46,005 bases of DNA. It comes from an uncultured Prevotella sp. GTDB taxonomy: Bacteria; Bacteroidota; Bacteroidia; Bacteroidales; Bacteroidaceae. Within the stretch, counting starts at the first letter, position 1, and every line of letters starts with the position of its first letter. The DNA is taken from contig CAMVAI010000017.1 of assembly GCA_947165435.1 (NCBI GenBank), forward strand, positions 1 to 46,005. Direction: 5' to 3'. This document shows, one piece after another, positions 16,446 through 25,381 of this stretch. The translations under genes and the position numbers were made by a program. The notes under the pieces are model-generated. The model was not told the DNA's origin. It did no database searches and was given only the letters and a program-made list of their open reading frames with translations.

Positions 16446-19187
16446 TTATCTCTTCAGATACTTCGAGCCCTGATAGATGTAGAGTCCGCGCTGCAGGCCA
16501 CTGAACGGGTCTTTTGCGTCAGTCACGCGGCGCACCACACGGCCCTGCATGTCATAGACATTGGGATCAGCCTGCTTCTTCAGCGACTGGTGGTCTTTCG
16601 TAGGCACCTGAATGGCCGTAGGAAAGGTGCGGCCCGGCATTTGGCCGAAATACTCTTCATAGAGATAGGGGCGCAACTCACTGTTAAGATTGTTTTCATC
16701 GACCGGACCGTAGCAGACCGCCTGGGAGATGCAACCCTCGTCGTCATAAATCATATACATGCCATTGGTGATAAACGGCTGACCGTTGACCATCTTCTCT
16801 GCCCGGACTTCCAGTAAATAGTTGTCGGAACCACGGAGAATCAAGTGGTCACGACTGACTATCTCGTTCGTGATAGAGTCAGTATAGCTGATCACGACAT
16901 GAACGGTGTTGGTTTCGCTGTCAACATACTCCTTGTAAGTGCCACCTGTTATTGCTGATATTATATTGTCTCCTGTGGGATAGGTATAAGAACTCTCCAA
17001 AACGACTTCGCCCGTCATCAGGTTATGCGAGTACACACTGGAAACCAGGGGGTTACCATCGTCATCGAATGACGTCTCTACCGACAGGACTGTTTTCATC
17101 AAGCCTTTGTAATTCTCTTGATAGATGATGTTATAGTCGTTCTCAAAACTAATACGCGACACCAGCGAATACTTGCCATCCCTGATATCATATTCGTCAA
17201 TCGTTTCATTCAAGCCGTCAGAGTTATTCACCGTCTCCGCGACAGGAGTCACCAGACCGGGGGCTACAATTTCGTATTCCCTCATTTTGAGGAAGGCAGA
17301 ATCGGGTGCAGCCAGATAAGACGTGAAGTCCTGCAGTTCACCTCCCGCCAGCGGCACGTAGAGCTCAGCGCCTTCAGGAGCACTGCGCGTGACGGCATAG
17401 ATCAGGTTGTAATCTTCATGCTGGAGATAGTCTTCGCGCATAATCTCATCGACGGTCTTGCCTAAGTCAGGAGCGTTCTCATCGACATAGCCTCTCATGA
17501 TATCTTCACCGGTACTCTTCCCCGAATCGTCCAGGTCGCCTGCCGAGTCGGCACGACGAGCCATCACGCTGCTCGGTTGCTCGACAGGACCATTCGACAT
17601 GGTCACGACGGTCTTGTCAACAACAGGAACGGGGTACAGGTAGCCCGCAGAAATCTTAAAGGGTATCGAGTCGCTCTCTTCTTTCAGCCACTCCTCCATT
17701 TCGTAGGATGTCAGTATGTCTTTTGTTATCCTGGTGATACCAGTATTGTCGCCGTGCGTGGTAAAGCAGTGGCGCAACGTAGCGTTAGCAAGCGGATCCA
17801 ACTTACCGCCATTTTCGGGTGTGGTAGCACCATAACTGTTGAGAATCTGTCCCACAGGCATCCGGCATGCCAACGGGTGCCAGTTGCCTTGCGTGTAGAT
17901 GTGGTTGACCGCCGCACAATTGACAATACTCACCTGCTGGTCGGCAAAGCCCACGATGCCGGCAACATCGTTGTTGCCTTCCAGGCTTCCGAAGCTGGCG
18001 CAGTTCATGATGTCACAACAGGTGGCGTGACCCACGATACCGGCCACAGCATTTGCTCCTTTCAAGCTGTTTCCGCTGTCAAAGATAAGGTTGGCAATAA
18101 CAGCATGCGACAGCATCGTACCCTTTGCCACACCCACGAAGCCCATACAGTCGGCATTCATGGTGCAATTGACGCCGCTGATGCGGTGACCATTGCCGTT
18201 GAGTACGCCCGAGAAGGGATGGGTAAAGGTGCCTAAGGGCAGCATCGGTATTTTGTCGAACACGAGGTCAGCCCTGATATCTATGCCTATATTACCTTTG
18301 ACATCGCCTGTCGAGACCAGTTCAGACAGGACGCGCATTTCTTCGGCACTGTTGATAACATATACCGAACCGTCGGCAGTGGTCATAGGCTTTTTCAGGC
18401 CACAGACCGTACATACACCAGCACTGAACTTATGCGGCTTCAACGGCACACGCTGGATTTTCGTGTACGGGCAACGCTCACACTTGGTCACTTCGCCCTG
18501 GTTGTCCAAGCAGCTGTGGGTGTTGGAAGAATGCGTGACCAGTTTGTGCTCTGTGAATTTCGGCTTGAGGACAACTTTATTTTTCCTGCCACAGATGGAG
18601 CATTCGTAGTAGGCTTCACCCTCCGCTTTGCTATCACCTTCTTTTCCGCAGATTGGCTCTCTTGACACTTGCAGGTCGCCAAATTGATGGACATGAAGCG
18701 TCATGTTGCTGAATATACCTGCAATAGAACACTCGGGACGGGCATTTATTTTGGCCTCAAACTCCATGATGTGGGTACCAGCTGTGAGACGGATATTATC
18801 TCTGGGACGACTATAAGTCTGTGGCTGAATCGTGTTTACTAACGCTTTATTATCACGCACCATCTTGTAGGAAACCGTGCTCTGCCGTAGAAAAAGAATG
18901 GGTCCTCCATGGACATTCAGCAGCAATTTGTATGAAAGCTGAGCTTCTTTTCCTTGTGGAACGGTGATTTTATATGCCATTCTGGCCTTCACACCTTCTG
19001 CAACGACACTGATGGCGTTTGCATTTTTACTCTTTTTGAGATTTGTAAACTCTTGCTTAACGACCACAATACCATCACTGGTCGTTCCACCCATGACAGG
19101 AAACTCATCCGGTACGGCCTGAATGGTAGAAACGTGGAAAAGACCTAATAGTAAAGAGGTGAAAAGGTATAAATAGTTCCTGCTCAT
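16446..19187 (-). CDS. Exported CxxC/GLUG surface protein (913 aa)
   Basis: The signal peptide (M-S-R-N-Y-L-Y-L-F-T-S-L-L-L-G-L-F) has no lipobox. Residues ~35-185 look like a beta-sandwich. Residues ~185-280 carry several C-x2-C pairs with nearby His ('YYECSICGRKNKVV', 'TKCERCPYTK', 'GVCTVCGLKK'), resembling repeated zinc ribbons, which is unusual outside the cell. GLUG-type repeats follow at ~310-430 ('GVLNGNGHRISG', 'AVAGIVGHATCCDIMNC'). The remaining ~480 residues are of unknown type and end with 'YDMQGRVVRR' and 'GLYIYQGSKYLKR', a Bacteroidetes C-terminal-domain pattern. It shares its CxxC-plus-GLUG plan with the next protein upstream (611 residues). Function unknown; a surface adhesin or scaffold is inferred from repeat type and context. 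Confidence 0.85.
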   Translation of the reverse strand: MSRNYLYLFTSLLLGLFHVSTIQAVPDEFPVMGGTTSDGIVVVKQEFTNLKKSKNANAISVVAEGVKARMAYKITVPQGKEAQLSYKLLLNVHGGPILFLRQSTVSYKMVRDNKALVNTIQPQTYSRPRDNIRLTAGTHIMEFEAKINARPECSIAGIFSNMTLHVHQFGDLQVSREPICGKEGDSKAEGEAYYECSICGRKNKVVLKPKFTEHKLVTHSSNTHSCLDNQGEVTKCERCPYTKIQRVPLKPHKFSAGVCTVCGLKKPMTTADGSVYVINSAEEMRVLSELVSTGDVKGNIGIDIRADLVFDKIPMLPLGTFTHPFSGVLNGNGHRISGVNCTMNADCMGFVGVAKGTMLSHAVIANLIFDSGNSLKGANAVAGIVGHATCCDIMNCASFGSLEGNNDVAGIVGFADQQVSIVNCAAVNHIYTQGNWHPLACRMPVGQILNSYGATTPENGGKLDPLANATLRHCFTTHGDNTGITRITKDILTSYEMEEWLKEESDSIPFKISAGYLYPVPVVDKTVVTMSNGPVEQPSSVMARRADSAGDLDDSGKSTGEDIMRGYVDENAPDLGKTVDEIMREDYLQHEDYNLIYAVTRSAPEGAELYVPLAGGELQDFTSYLAAPDSAFLKMREYEIVAPGLVTPVAETVNNSDGLNETIDEYDIRDGKYSLVSRISFENDYNIIYQENYKGLMKTVLSVETSFDDDGNPLVSSVYSHNLMTGEVVLESSYTYPTGDNIISAITGGTYKEYVDSETNTVHVVISYTDSITNEIVSRDHLILRGSDNYLLEVRAEKMVNGQPFITNGMYMIYDDEGCISQAVCYGPVDENNLNSELRPYLYEEYFGQMPGRTFPTAIQVPTKDHQSLKKQADPNVYDMQGRVVRRVTDAKDPFSGLQRGLYIYQGSKYLKR

Positions 19188-19205
19188 ATCTTACAATTTT
19201 TTATA

Positions 19206-19275
19206 TTCAATGTTCAATGTTCAACGTTCAATATTCAATGTTCAATGTTCAACGTTCAATGTTCAATGTCCAACG
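19206..19275. repeat. Heptamer tandem repeat (~10 units)
   Basis: About ten units of TTCAATG or one-base variants (TTCAACG, TTCAATA, TCCAACG) run in tandem through the 91-base gap between the 913- and 611-residue protein genes. The array stops three bases before the stop codon of the 611-residue gene. Copy number could change by slipped-strand replication, altering gene spacing within the operon. Confidence 0.85.
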
Positions 19276-19278
19276 TTC

Positions 19279-21114
19279 CTACTGCTTCGAAGCCGCCTCC
19301 GGCAGCACGGCATCCGACCCGCTGCCACAGATGGCTGCGGTGACATTGCCCGAAAGCGTGCCGCCCTCGTTGGTACCACAGATACCACCGGCATAGTCGA
19401 GCACGCCGCCTACCCATACCGTCTTCTCCGTGGTACAGGAAGAGATGGTGCCTTTGTTCAGTCCGCAGATGCCACCGAGGTTCTTGCCGCTGCCGATAGA
19501 ACTTATCATAGAGAATACCACATGGCAACCGTCTATCGTGCCTTCGTTGACACCCGCCACGGCACCGATATAGTCCCAGCCTCGCATGTCGCATGCAGCA
19601 ACCACCACGTTCTTCACCGTTCCGCCCTTGCCGATAACCCCGAAGAGTCCGCGCAGGTCGCTTCCGGCTACCGGTTCTTCCGTCTGGAGCATGCTGATGA
19701 CATGGCCGTCACCGTCGAAGGTTCCCTGGAACGCTATACTGTCGGCAGCAGCGATAGGATGCCACCGTGGCGTAATCAGCGTGTCGGCTACGAGGTCGTT
19801 GGCCAGGCGGATATTCGTCTTGGGACGGCGGTTGTTCACATAGTCGGCTACCCAGTAGAGATGGCCGTAGTTCTTCACCACAAAGGTGCTGTCGCCTCCG
19901 GAGCGCTCCACCGTCGGTTGCTCGTAGGGATGGAGACAGTTCGGACGACGGCAGATGCCGTTGGCATCGAACTCATGACCCAAGCCTTTTTCCTCGAAAA
20001 TGGCATGGTGATAGCACTGGCTGCAGGTGTACTCCACCAATGTCTTGTCGCAGTCCTCATGCTTTACATAGCGGTTCAAGCTGAAGTCGTGCTCGAGCCT
20101 CTTCATGAACTGGCAGCTGTCACAATAGATGATATGATACTTCTCGTCAACGGGAATCTTCTGCCTGCCAAATCCTGCGTGGTCGGCATTATCGACATAG
20201 CCGCACACCAGGCACCGCTTGGTATGGCTATCCCAGTTCGACACATAGGTGGCAAAATGATGCTCTTGCGGAATTTTCCTTCCACAATCGATACATATCT
20301 TGTAGTGGTGGGTACCGCAGCTGTCGTTGGATGAAGGATATTGTCCCCAGATGTCGTTGCCATAGCGCTGGTCGAAACGATGATTCTCAAGTCTGTCGAG
20401 TCCGCAGTCCTCACTTCCGCAATAATGGCGATGACAGTTGGTATCGACAGGCTTGAATTGAGACTTATGGGTATGCCAAGTAAAGAGGAAGCAGCGTCCG
20501 CCACCGGCGTGAGGGCCGCTCTGGGTCTGGTTTGGTTCCAAATATACCTGTTTGCTGGTAAGGACCTTTACATCCTTGAGCACCCTTTTGTTGAAATCGA
20601 GGCTACCGGTATGGCAGAGATAGATATGGTCCTGACCGGAGTATGCTCCACCGTAGATGCTATAGTTACGGCCGTTGAGTCCGCCATACCATGTTTTGTC
20701 CTCATGTTTTTTAACCTGGAAGTAATTAGCACGTATGTATTGATTATCACCATCAGTGTAATTCTGACCATACATGTTTTCCCTTTTCGCAGTCACCACC
20801 ACATCAGTGATATAATTGACGGTGTCGGCAGGATTGTCACTTTTCTTGAATACGACAAACACATAGCCGCCGCCACGACCCTTACGGAAATCCAAATCCT
20901 CACTGTCTGCACCGTAATAGCCAGCGGAATTGGGGCCGACTTCACTAAATTCCTGAAGAGCCAAGACCTTGAAATCCGTCACCATGCCCTTAGACTGTGC
21001 CGTGGCCGTGGGAGTGAAGAGAGTAGTGTGTAGCATGACGCCTGCCGCCAGGGCCATCCCCCTCGTCATCATCCCCATTTTCATTCCTGCTCGTTTGATA
21101 TAATTATACTTCAT
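19279..21114 (-). CDS. Exported CxxC/GLUG protein with MABP-like N-terminus (611 aa)
   Basis: A signal peptide ends at A-T-A-Q-S (residue ~40). Residues ~42-205 contain repeating strands such as 'DLDFRKGRGGGYVFVVFKKS', 'YITDVVVTAKR' and 'SLDFNKRVLKDV'. This pattern resembles the MABP beta-prism (I-T-D-V-V-V ... D-L-N-x-G-x-G-G-x-Y-I-Y-L), a membrane-associated fold that also occurs alongside MACPF proteins; the assignment is by eye only. Residues ~220-400 hold four or more C-x2-C/His clusters ('ICIDCGRKI', 'RCLVCGYVD', 'IYCDSCQFM', 'YTCSQCYHH'). Residues ~430-600 form a GLUG beta-helix ('TFDGDGHVISM', 'IGAVAGVNEGTIDGC', 'LGGICGLNKGTISSC'). Unlike the three larger proteins it lacks the C-terminal sorting-like block. 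It is first after the MACPF genes, 45 bases downstream. Confidence 0.83.
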   Translation of the reverse strand: MKYNYIKRAGMKMGMMTRGMALAAGVMLHTTLFTPTATAQSKGMVTDFKVLALQEFSEVGPNSAGYYGADSEDLDFRKGRGGGYVFVVFKKSDNPADTVNYITDVVVTAKRENMYGQNYTDGDNQYIRANYFQVKKHEDKTWYGGLNGRNYSIYGGAYSGQDHIYLCHTGSLDFNKRVLKDVKVLTSKQVYLEPNQTQSGPHAGGGRCFLFTWHTHKSQFKPVDTNCHRHYCGSEDCGLDRLENHRFDQRYGNDIWGQYPSSNDSCGTHHYKICIDCGRKIPQEHHFATYVSNWDSHTKRCLVCGYVDNADHAGFGRQKIPVDEKYHIIYCDSCQFMKRLEHDFSLNRYVKHEDCDKTLVEYTCSQCYHHAIFEEKGLGHEFDANGICRRPNCLHPYEQPTVERSGGDSTFVVKNYGHLYWVADYVNNRRPKTNIRLANDLVADTLITPRWHPIAAADSIAFQGTFDGDGHVISMLQTEEPVAGSDLRGLFGVIGKGGTVKNVVVAACDMRGWDYIGAVAGVNEGTIDGCHVVFSMISSIGSGKNLGGICGLNKGTISSCTTEKTVWVGGVLDYAGGICGTNEGGTLSGNVTAAICGSGSDAVLPEAASKQ

Positions 21115-21159
21115 ATCTTTTCAACTTTCAACTATAAACTATAAACTATGAACTATTAA

Positions 21160-23103
21160 CTACATAAACTTAAAGTCCTTCTTGCGTATCAGCAATGCCT
21201 GGCCAACGGTCTCATCCATCACATCGACAGAGGTCTTTCCGTTATTCAGCTGGAAAACCTTATACTTAGTGGAACTGTTGTCAAGCATGATGAAGCGCTT
21301 GTAGGTGAAGAACGGAGGCACTTCGTTCCATTGGAGGCGGTTAGCCGCATAAACCTCGCCGGATTTATACATAAAGTTGACAATCTTATTGATTTTCGTC
21401 GTGTCGGCAACCTCATAGCCCACCGGGACGTCCTTGAGCAGGGTGCGAACGGTATTCATGGCCGATATGTCGTCGCTCGTGCTGGCCATCACGCCCTGAT
21501 GCAGATAGTAGGGGCCTATCTTCATATTGGCTATACAGGTGTCGTTCCACATGTAGATGGCACCCCGGTTGATGCTGACGTTGCTGACGTAGTTCTTAAC
21601 CTTTGCGTCCGGGGCGATATCAATTTCACCGTCGTTGTAATAGATGTGATCGTCGTAGTTCAACCGTACCAGCGGAGTGACGTAGGCCTTAGCCTCCTCC
21701 TCCTTGCCCGGCAGGTAGCGCCACGTGATGGTGAACAGGCTGTCGTCGCTGCAGCGGCGGCCAAGGCCCTCGCGAGCCAGCTTGCCGCCCAGCGTGGGAT
21801 AGAACACCGTATATTCGACGTTGTGGACATGCTCATTGAGTATCTCGCCGATAATCTCATGGTCCACGACGACGCGGTTGGTAACAGAACGGTCGCTGAG
21901 CTGGAGCGAGTTGGTAGGAATCTTGGCATAGACCCTGTTCCGGGCACGCGGCATGACATCGGTCTCGTAGTCCACCTTTCTGCCCACCATCTTGTTGTAG
22001 AGGTCGGCCACCTGCCGGTCGAGAATCAGGTCGGCAACCGGAGCCACCTTGATTTCTATCAGTTCTACATTATTATCGTCTTTGTCGCCACCCGGCGTGA
22101 ACTTGAGCGACTTGAACCACTCATCGACCACCTTGCTCTTCTCGGCCATGTCGCTGCTTTCGTGCATGCCCACCAGTTTCAAGGCGAGGGCACTGTTGCC
22201 GCCGAGGGCCTCGATATGGGTCTCACGGTCTTCCTGCGTGTCAACCACCCAGTCATTCTTTTCATTACCCTTCTTGGTACCGATGGCATAGAGGAACGAC
22301 ACGCCAGCCTGCTCATCGACCGAGCTGCGCGAATCGACCACGCTGCGGTTCATCGTGGTGGTGAACTTCAGCTTGCCACCCAACTGGGCGTGATAGATGA
22401 TATGCGTGCCGTAGGTCTGCAGCATGTTCTGCAGGATGCGCTGGGCCTCCACCAGGTTATTCTTGTTGATAGCATCCGATGCCAGCTTCTGGTAGCGCAT
22501 GAATCCCGGCGAGAGGGCCTCCGGATGCTTGCGGGCAATATAATAGAGGTCATAAGGCTCCATGTGGCGCGATGCCACCGTCAGTCCGTCGTAGATGGTG
22601 CAGAAGGCAAACTCGTTGCTGGACATGTCGGTCTTGTTGTAGGTTGTCGATACCTCGGCCTGGAAGAGCAGGAGGTCGGTCTTCACCGACGATTTCGCCG
22701 TGAGCTTCTCGCATATCGTGATGGCATCCTTTCCGCTATACACATGGTGGTAGGACGACGGAGAGATGTCATCGACGATGGTTGCAGAGCCGTGCTCCTG
22801 GTCGAACTTCTGGATATACGACAGGTCTATGACGCGGTCGCGCACGTCATCGTAGCTGCTGTACTTGCCCGTGCCGTTATAGCCGTAGCCCACACCGTAG
22901 CTGCGGTACAGGTCGCCGATGTATGCCATGCGCTGTGCAGCATGCACCCTGCGCCAGTGGGCCTCGTCGTAGTCGCCGTAGGCCTCGGCGGGATTGTATT
23001 CCTCGATGATTGTCTGCAGGTCATCTTCGCGAGTACATGCCGTAAACAGCGACAGTTGAAGGGTGCCTACCAAAAGATATAAGATAACTTTGTTCGTTTT
23101 CAT
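21160..23103 (-). CDS. MACPF-domain lipoprotein with intact signature (647 aa)
   Basis: This is a predicted surface lipoprotein; the signal ends L-F-T-A-C (Cys23), then T-R-E-D-D. A 'GVGYGYNGTGKY' module near residue 70 is shared with its five paralogs upstream. The MACPF signature 'YGTHIIYHAQLGG' is at residues 231-243 and matches the Y/W-G-T-H-x6-G-G pattern. A later 'EALGGNSALA' and 'VVDEWFKSL' are also typical of the Bacteroidales group. The C-terminal ~280 residues are a predicted beta-rich region of unknown kind. MACPF proteins oligomerise into membrane pores; in Bacteroidales several (BSAPs) are secreted antimicrobial proteins. It is the last of six consecutive MACPF genes, 12 bases after the previous one. 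Confidence 0.88.
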   Translation of the reverse strand: MKTNKVILYLLVGTLQLSLFTACTREDDLQTIIEEYNPAEAYGDYDEAHWRRVHAAQRMAYIGDLYRSYGVGYGYNGTGKYSSYDDVRDRVIDLSYIQKFDQEHGSATIVDDISPSSYHHVYSGKDAITICEKLTAKSSVKTDLLLFQAEVSTTYNKTDMSSNEFAFCTIYDGLTVASRHMEPYDLYYIARKHPEALSPGFMRYQKLASDAINKNNLVEAQRILQNMLQTYGTHIIYHAQLGGKLKFTTTMNRSVVDSRSSVDEQAGVSFLYAIGTKKGNEKNDWVVDTQEDRETHIEALGGNSALALKLVGMHESSDMAEKSKVVDEWFKSLKFTPGGDKDDNNVELIEIKVAPVADLILDRQVADLYNKMVGRKVDYETDVMPRARNRVYAKIPTNSLQLSDRSVTNRVVVDHEIIGEILNEHVHNVEYTVFYPTLGGKLAREGLGRRCSDDSLFTITWRYLPGKEEEAKAYVTPLVRLNYDDHIYYNDGEIDIAPDAKVKNYVSNVSINRGAIYMWNDTCIANMKIGPYYLHQGVMASTSDDISAMNTVRTLLKDVPVGYEVADTTKINKIVNFMYKSGEVYAANRLQWNEVPPFFTYKRFIMLDNSSTKYKVFQLNNGKTSVDVMDETVGQALLIRKKDFKFM

Positions 23104-23115
23104 ATTGCTCGTCTC

Positions 23116-25371
23116 TCAAAACTTGTCGATCGTGATGTATATGGGGAAAAACTTAAAGTATTCCTGGTCGGAGTAGTTGAATGCCCTGATATAGTTCGGG
23201 TATTCCAGCAACAGGTCCGTGCCCGATGCACTCAGGCGCATGATAGCTATCTGCTGCACATCGTCGGTAACAATAGGCATGCCCTGGCCGTCGTTCTTCT
23301 CGGGCGTGGCAGCCAGCGTCTGTCTGGGATGCGAGATGACGTAGAAGCCCGTCGGCCAGTCCAGTCCGAGGATGTTACGGCCACCGAACTCTCGGGTGTA
23401 GAAAACGTCCATGCGGTTGCCCAACATCTTGGTGATGCTCTTCGACTGCAATACGGAAGGCAGGTAGCCATGCAGGCCTAAGGCGTTCATCGACATGCTT
23501 GCGGCGGCAGTCCACCGTTTGTTGGAATAGGGGTCGAGCGTCTGTTCGGGGGCTCGCTGCAAGTTATCGCCACCGTCCAAGAGGCAGAAGAAATACTTGC
23601 CGTCGTCGTATAGCACGCCATCGTGGTCTTTATATCGGTCTTTCTTGAACACCTTGAAGTCCTTGTCGCCCGTATTTTCGTCGTCCCAGTATTTCAGCAG
23701 GTTGTCGGTTTTCAGCTCTACGGGCTTCACCGACCAGAACGTGCTGGCCACCTTGGCAAAGTTGGTCGGCTTGGCCAGTGCGGCAGGCTGTACGCTGAAG
23801 ACAGAAGAGGTGTATGCCTTCGGAGCTTCCTCTTTCGTAGAACACGGCTGCATCTGAACGGCACCCCAGTAGAAATAGACATTCTTCAGCGCATGCGTAG
23901 CGGGGTCGAAGAGTTCGCTTACCGAGGCCGTGTCGCTCTCGAAGAAGATACTGTCTGAGGGCGTATAGACCGACGCGCTGCCCTCCCAGATCACGCGTCC
24001 CGGGCGGTGGCTCTCATCGCCGATGAACACTCCGGAATACAGGTAGGGGCGCAACACTTTCTTGTCGTCGCGGATGAGCGGGTAGGCCACGATACAGGGC
24101 TTGTCGCTACGGATGGAGGGGACATACTCCTGGCAGAGGATGGCTGCCGTGTCATTTCCCATCACAGCCACCCTTACGTCCTGCCCGAAGTTGCCCTGCA
24201 CCGGCATGACGCCATAGGGGGCTTCATAGGGTTCCGGCGTAGGTGCCTCCTGCTTCAGGTACAGCTCATACACCTTTCGCAACGCCATGCGCGTATTGTA
24301 GTCCTCGAACAGCTGATAGTAGGGCACGAAACGCCCGCTGACGAAGGAAGCATTATATTTATCAGGCTCGATGGTGATATTGTTGGCCCATCCGTAATAG
24401 TCGCCATCACCGATTTTCACAGCCTCAGCCCTCGTCTCGTCGAAGGTTCTGTGCAACGCGTCGCAGTCCTTCTTCTCGCCGCCCTTGACGTTTATCTGTC
24501 CTTGGTACTGGATGTGATGCGAGGGAAGGGTACTGAGCACTTTCGGCTTGGAGGTCTTGGCGACATTCTTGCCAAGGACGACCTCCATGACCGTCTGCGT
24601 GGTATATACCATGTCCACGCAGGAGTCGCGCTTGATTTCCATCTGCAGCTCGATCATACCACCGAGGTTGGCGGATGCGACGAGATGCGTGCCCCACTTC
24701 TCGGAGAAGGCTTTGGCATTGGCATCGTTGATGCCCGACGGGCCGTTCTTGACCAGGTCGGCCACCGCCTTGCGGAAGTCGGCCTGCAGCACGCTTTCGT
24801 TGCTGCTCAGGTCGTCCACCTTCAGACAGTACAGCATACCCAGGTCGATGGTCTTGGTGGCCATGATGTGCTTGATGAATACGTGGGCCTTATAGCTGCT
24901 GTTCCACTTGGTTCTGGAGAAGGTGCTGTTGTTGCGGTAATACTTGCCACTGGCGATGGCCTCGCTGTCGTCGATGGTATATTTGGTCTCCGAGTGTCCC
25001 ATCTCCTGAATAGTGGTACCACTGAAGATGTCCACCGACGTATAATGGCGGCGCTCGGAGCTGACAATCGGTCCGTACTCCTTCTCGGCTTCCGCTATCT
25101 TATCCATATTAATGATGGGCTTGGCCGTGAAGCTGCTGTCGTCCATCACATTGCCGGCGGCATTGTAGGCAAAGCCCAGGCGCTGTATCTTGATCTGCTC
25201 GTCGGTATAGCCACGCGTCAGCGAAAAGTCGGTGTCGTCTGCGGTGACCTCTGCCAAGTCGTCGCTACAGGAATAAAAAGACAACGAACAAACCATCAGG
25301 GCTGCCAGACTGAGCATGCCCTTCAGTACTAATCCTTTCTCCTTTCGATTCATATTTTTGTACGTGTTCAT
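23116..25371 (-). CDS. MACPF-domain lipoprotein with intact signature (751 aa)
   Basis: The signal sequence ends S-F-Y-S-C (Cys35), followed by S-D-D. A 'RLGFAYNAAGNV' module sits near residue 65. The MACPF signature 'WGTHLVASANLGG' is at residues 226-238, with the upstream helix 'NAKAFSEK'. Residues ~400-751 form a long C-terminal extension not present in the short paralogs, with 'YGVMPVQGNFGQDVRVAVMG' and 'LDWPTGFYVISHP'; I do not recognise its family. Start: ATG at 25371, with a second in-frame ATG at 25353 that also gives a good signal. It is 10 bases after the preceding gene. With the 647-residue protein it is the best candidate in the array for true pore-forming capacity, because signature and length are complete. 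Confidence 0.86.
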   Translation of the reverse strand: MNTYKNMNRKEKGLVLKGMLSLAALMVCSLSFYSCSDDLAEVTADDTDFSLTRGYTDEQIKIQRLGFAYNAAGNVMDDSSFTAKPIINMDKIAEAEKEYGPIVSSERRHYTSVDIFSGTTIQEMGHSETKYTIDDSEAIASGKYYRNNSTFSRTKWNSSYKAHVFIKHIMATKTIDLGMLYCLKVDDLSSNESVLQADFRKAVADLVKNGPSGINDANAKAFSEKWGTHLVASANLGGMIELQMEIKRDSCVDMVYTTQTVMEVVLGKNVAKTSKPKVLSTLPSHHIQYQGQINVKGGEKKDCDALHRTFDETRAEAVKIGDGDYYGWANNITIEPDKYNASFVSGRFVPYYQLFEDYNTRMALRKVYELYLKQEAPTPEPYEAPYGVMPVQGNFGQDVRVAVMGNDTAAILCQEYVPSIRSDKPCIVAYPLIRDDKKVLRPYLYSGVFIGDESHRPGRVIWEGSASVYTPSDSIFFESDTASVSELFDPATHALKNVYFYWGAVQMQPCSTKEEAPKAYTSSVFSVQPAALAKPTNFAKVASTFWSVKPVELKTDNLLKYWDDENTGDKDFKVFKKDRYKDHDGVLYDDGKYFFCLLDGGDNLQRAPEQTLDPYSNKRWTAAASMSMNALGLHGYLPSVLQSKSITKMLGNRMDVFYTREFGGRNILGLDWPTGFYVISHPRQTLAATPEKNDGQGMPIVTDDVQQIAIMRLSASGTDLLLEYPNYIRAFNYSDQEYFKFFPIYITIDKF

Positions 25372-25381
25372 ATTACTGATC

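Noticed and set aside
21331..23082. 583-codon plus-strand open frame
   Set aside because: It lies fully opposite a clear MACPF gene; the translation is low in sense and lacks motifs.
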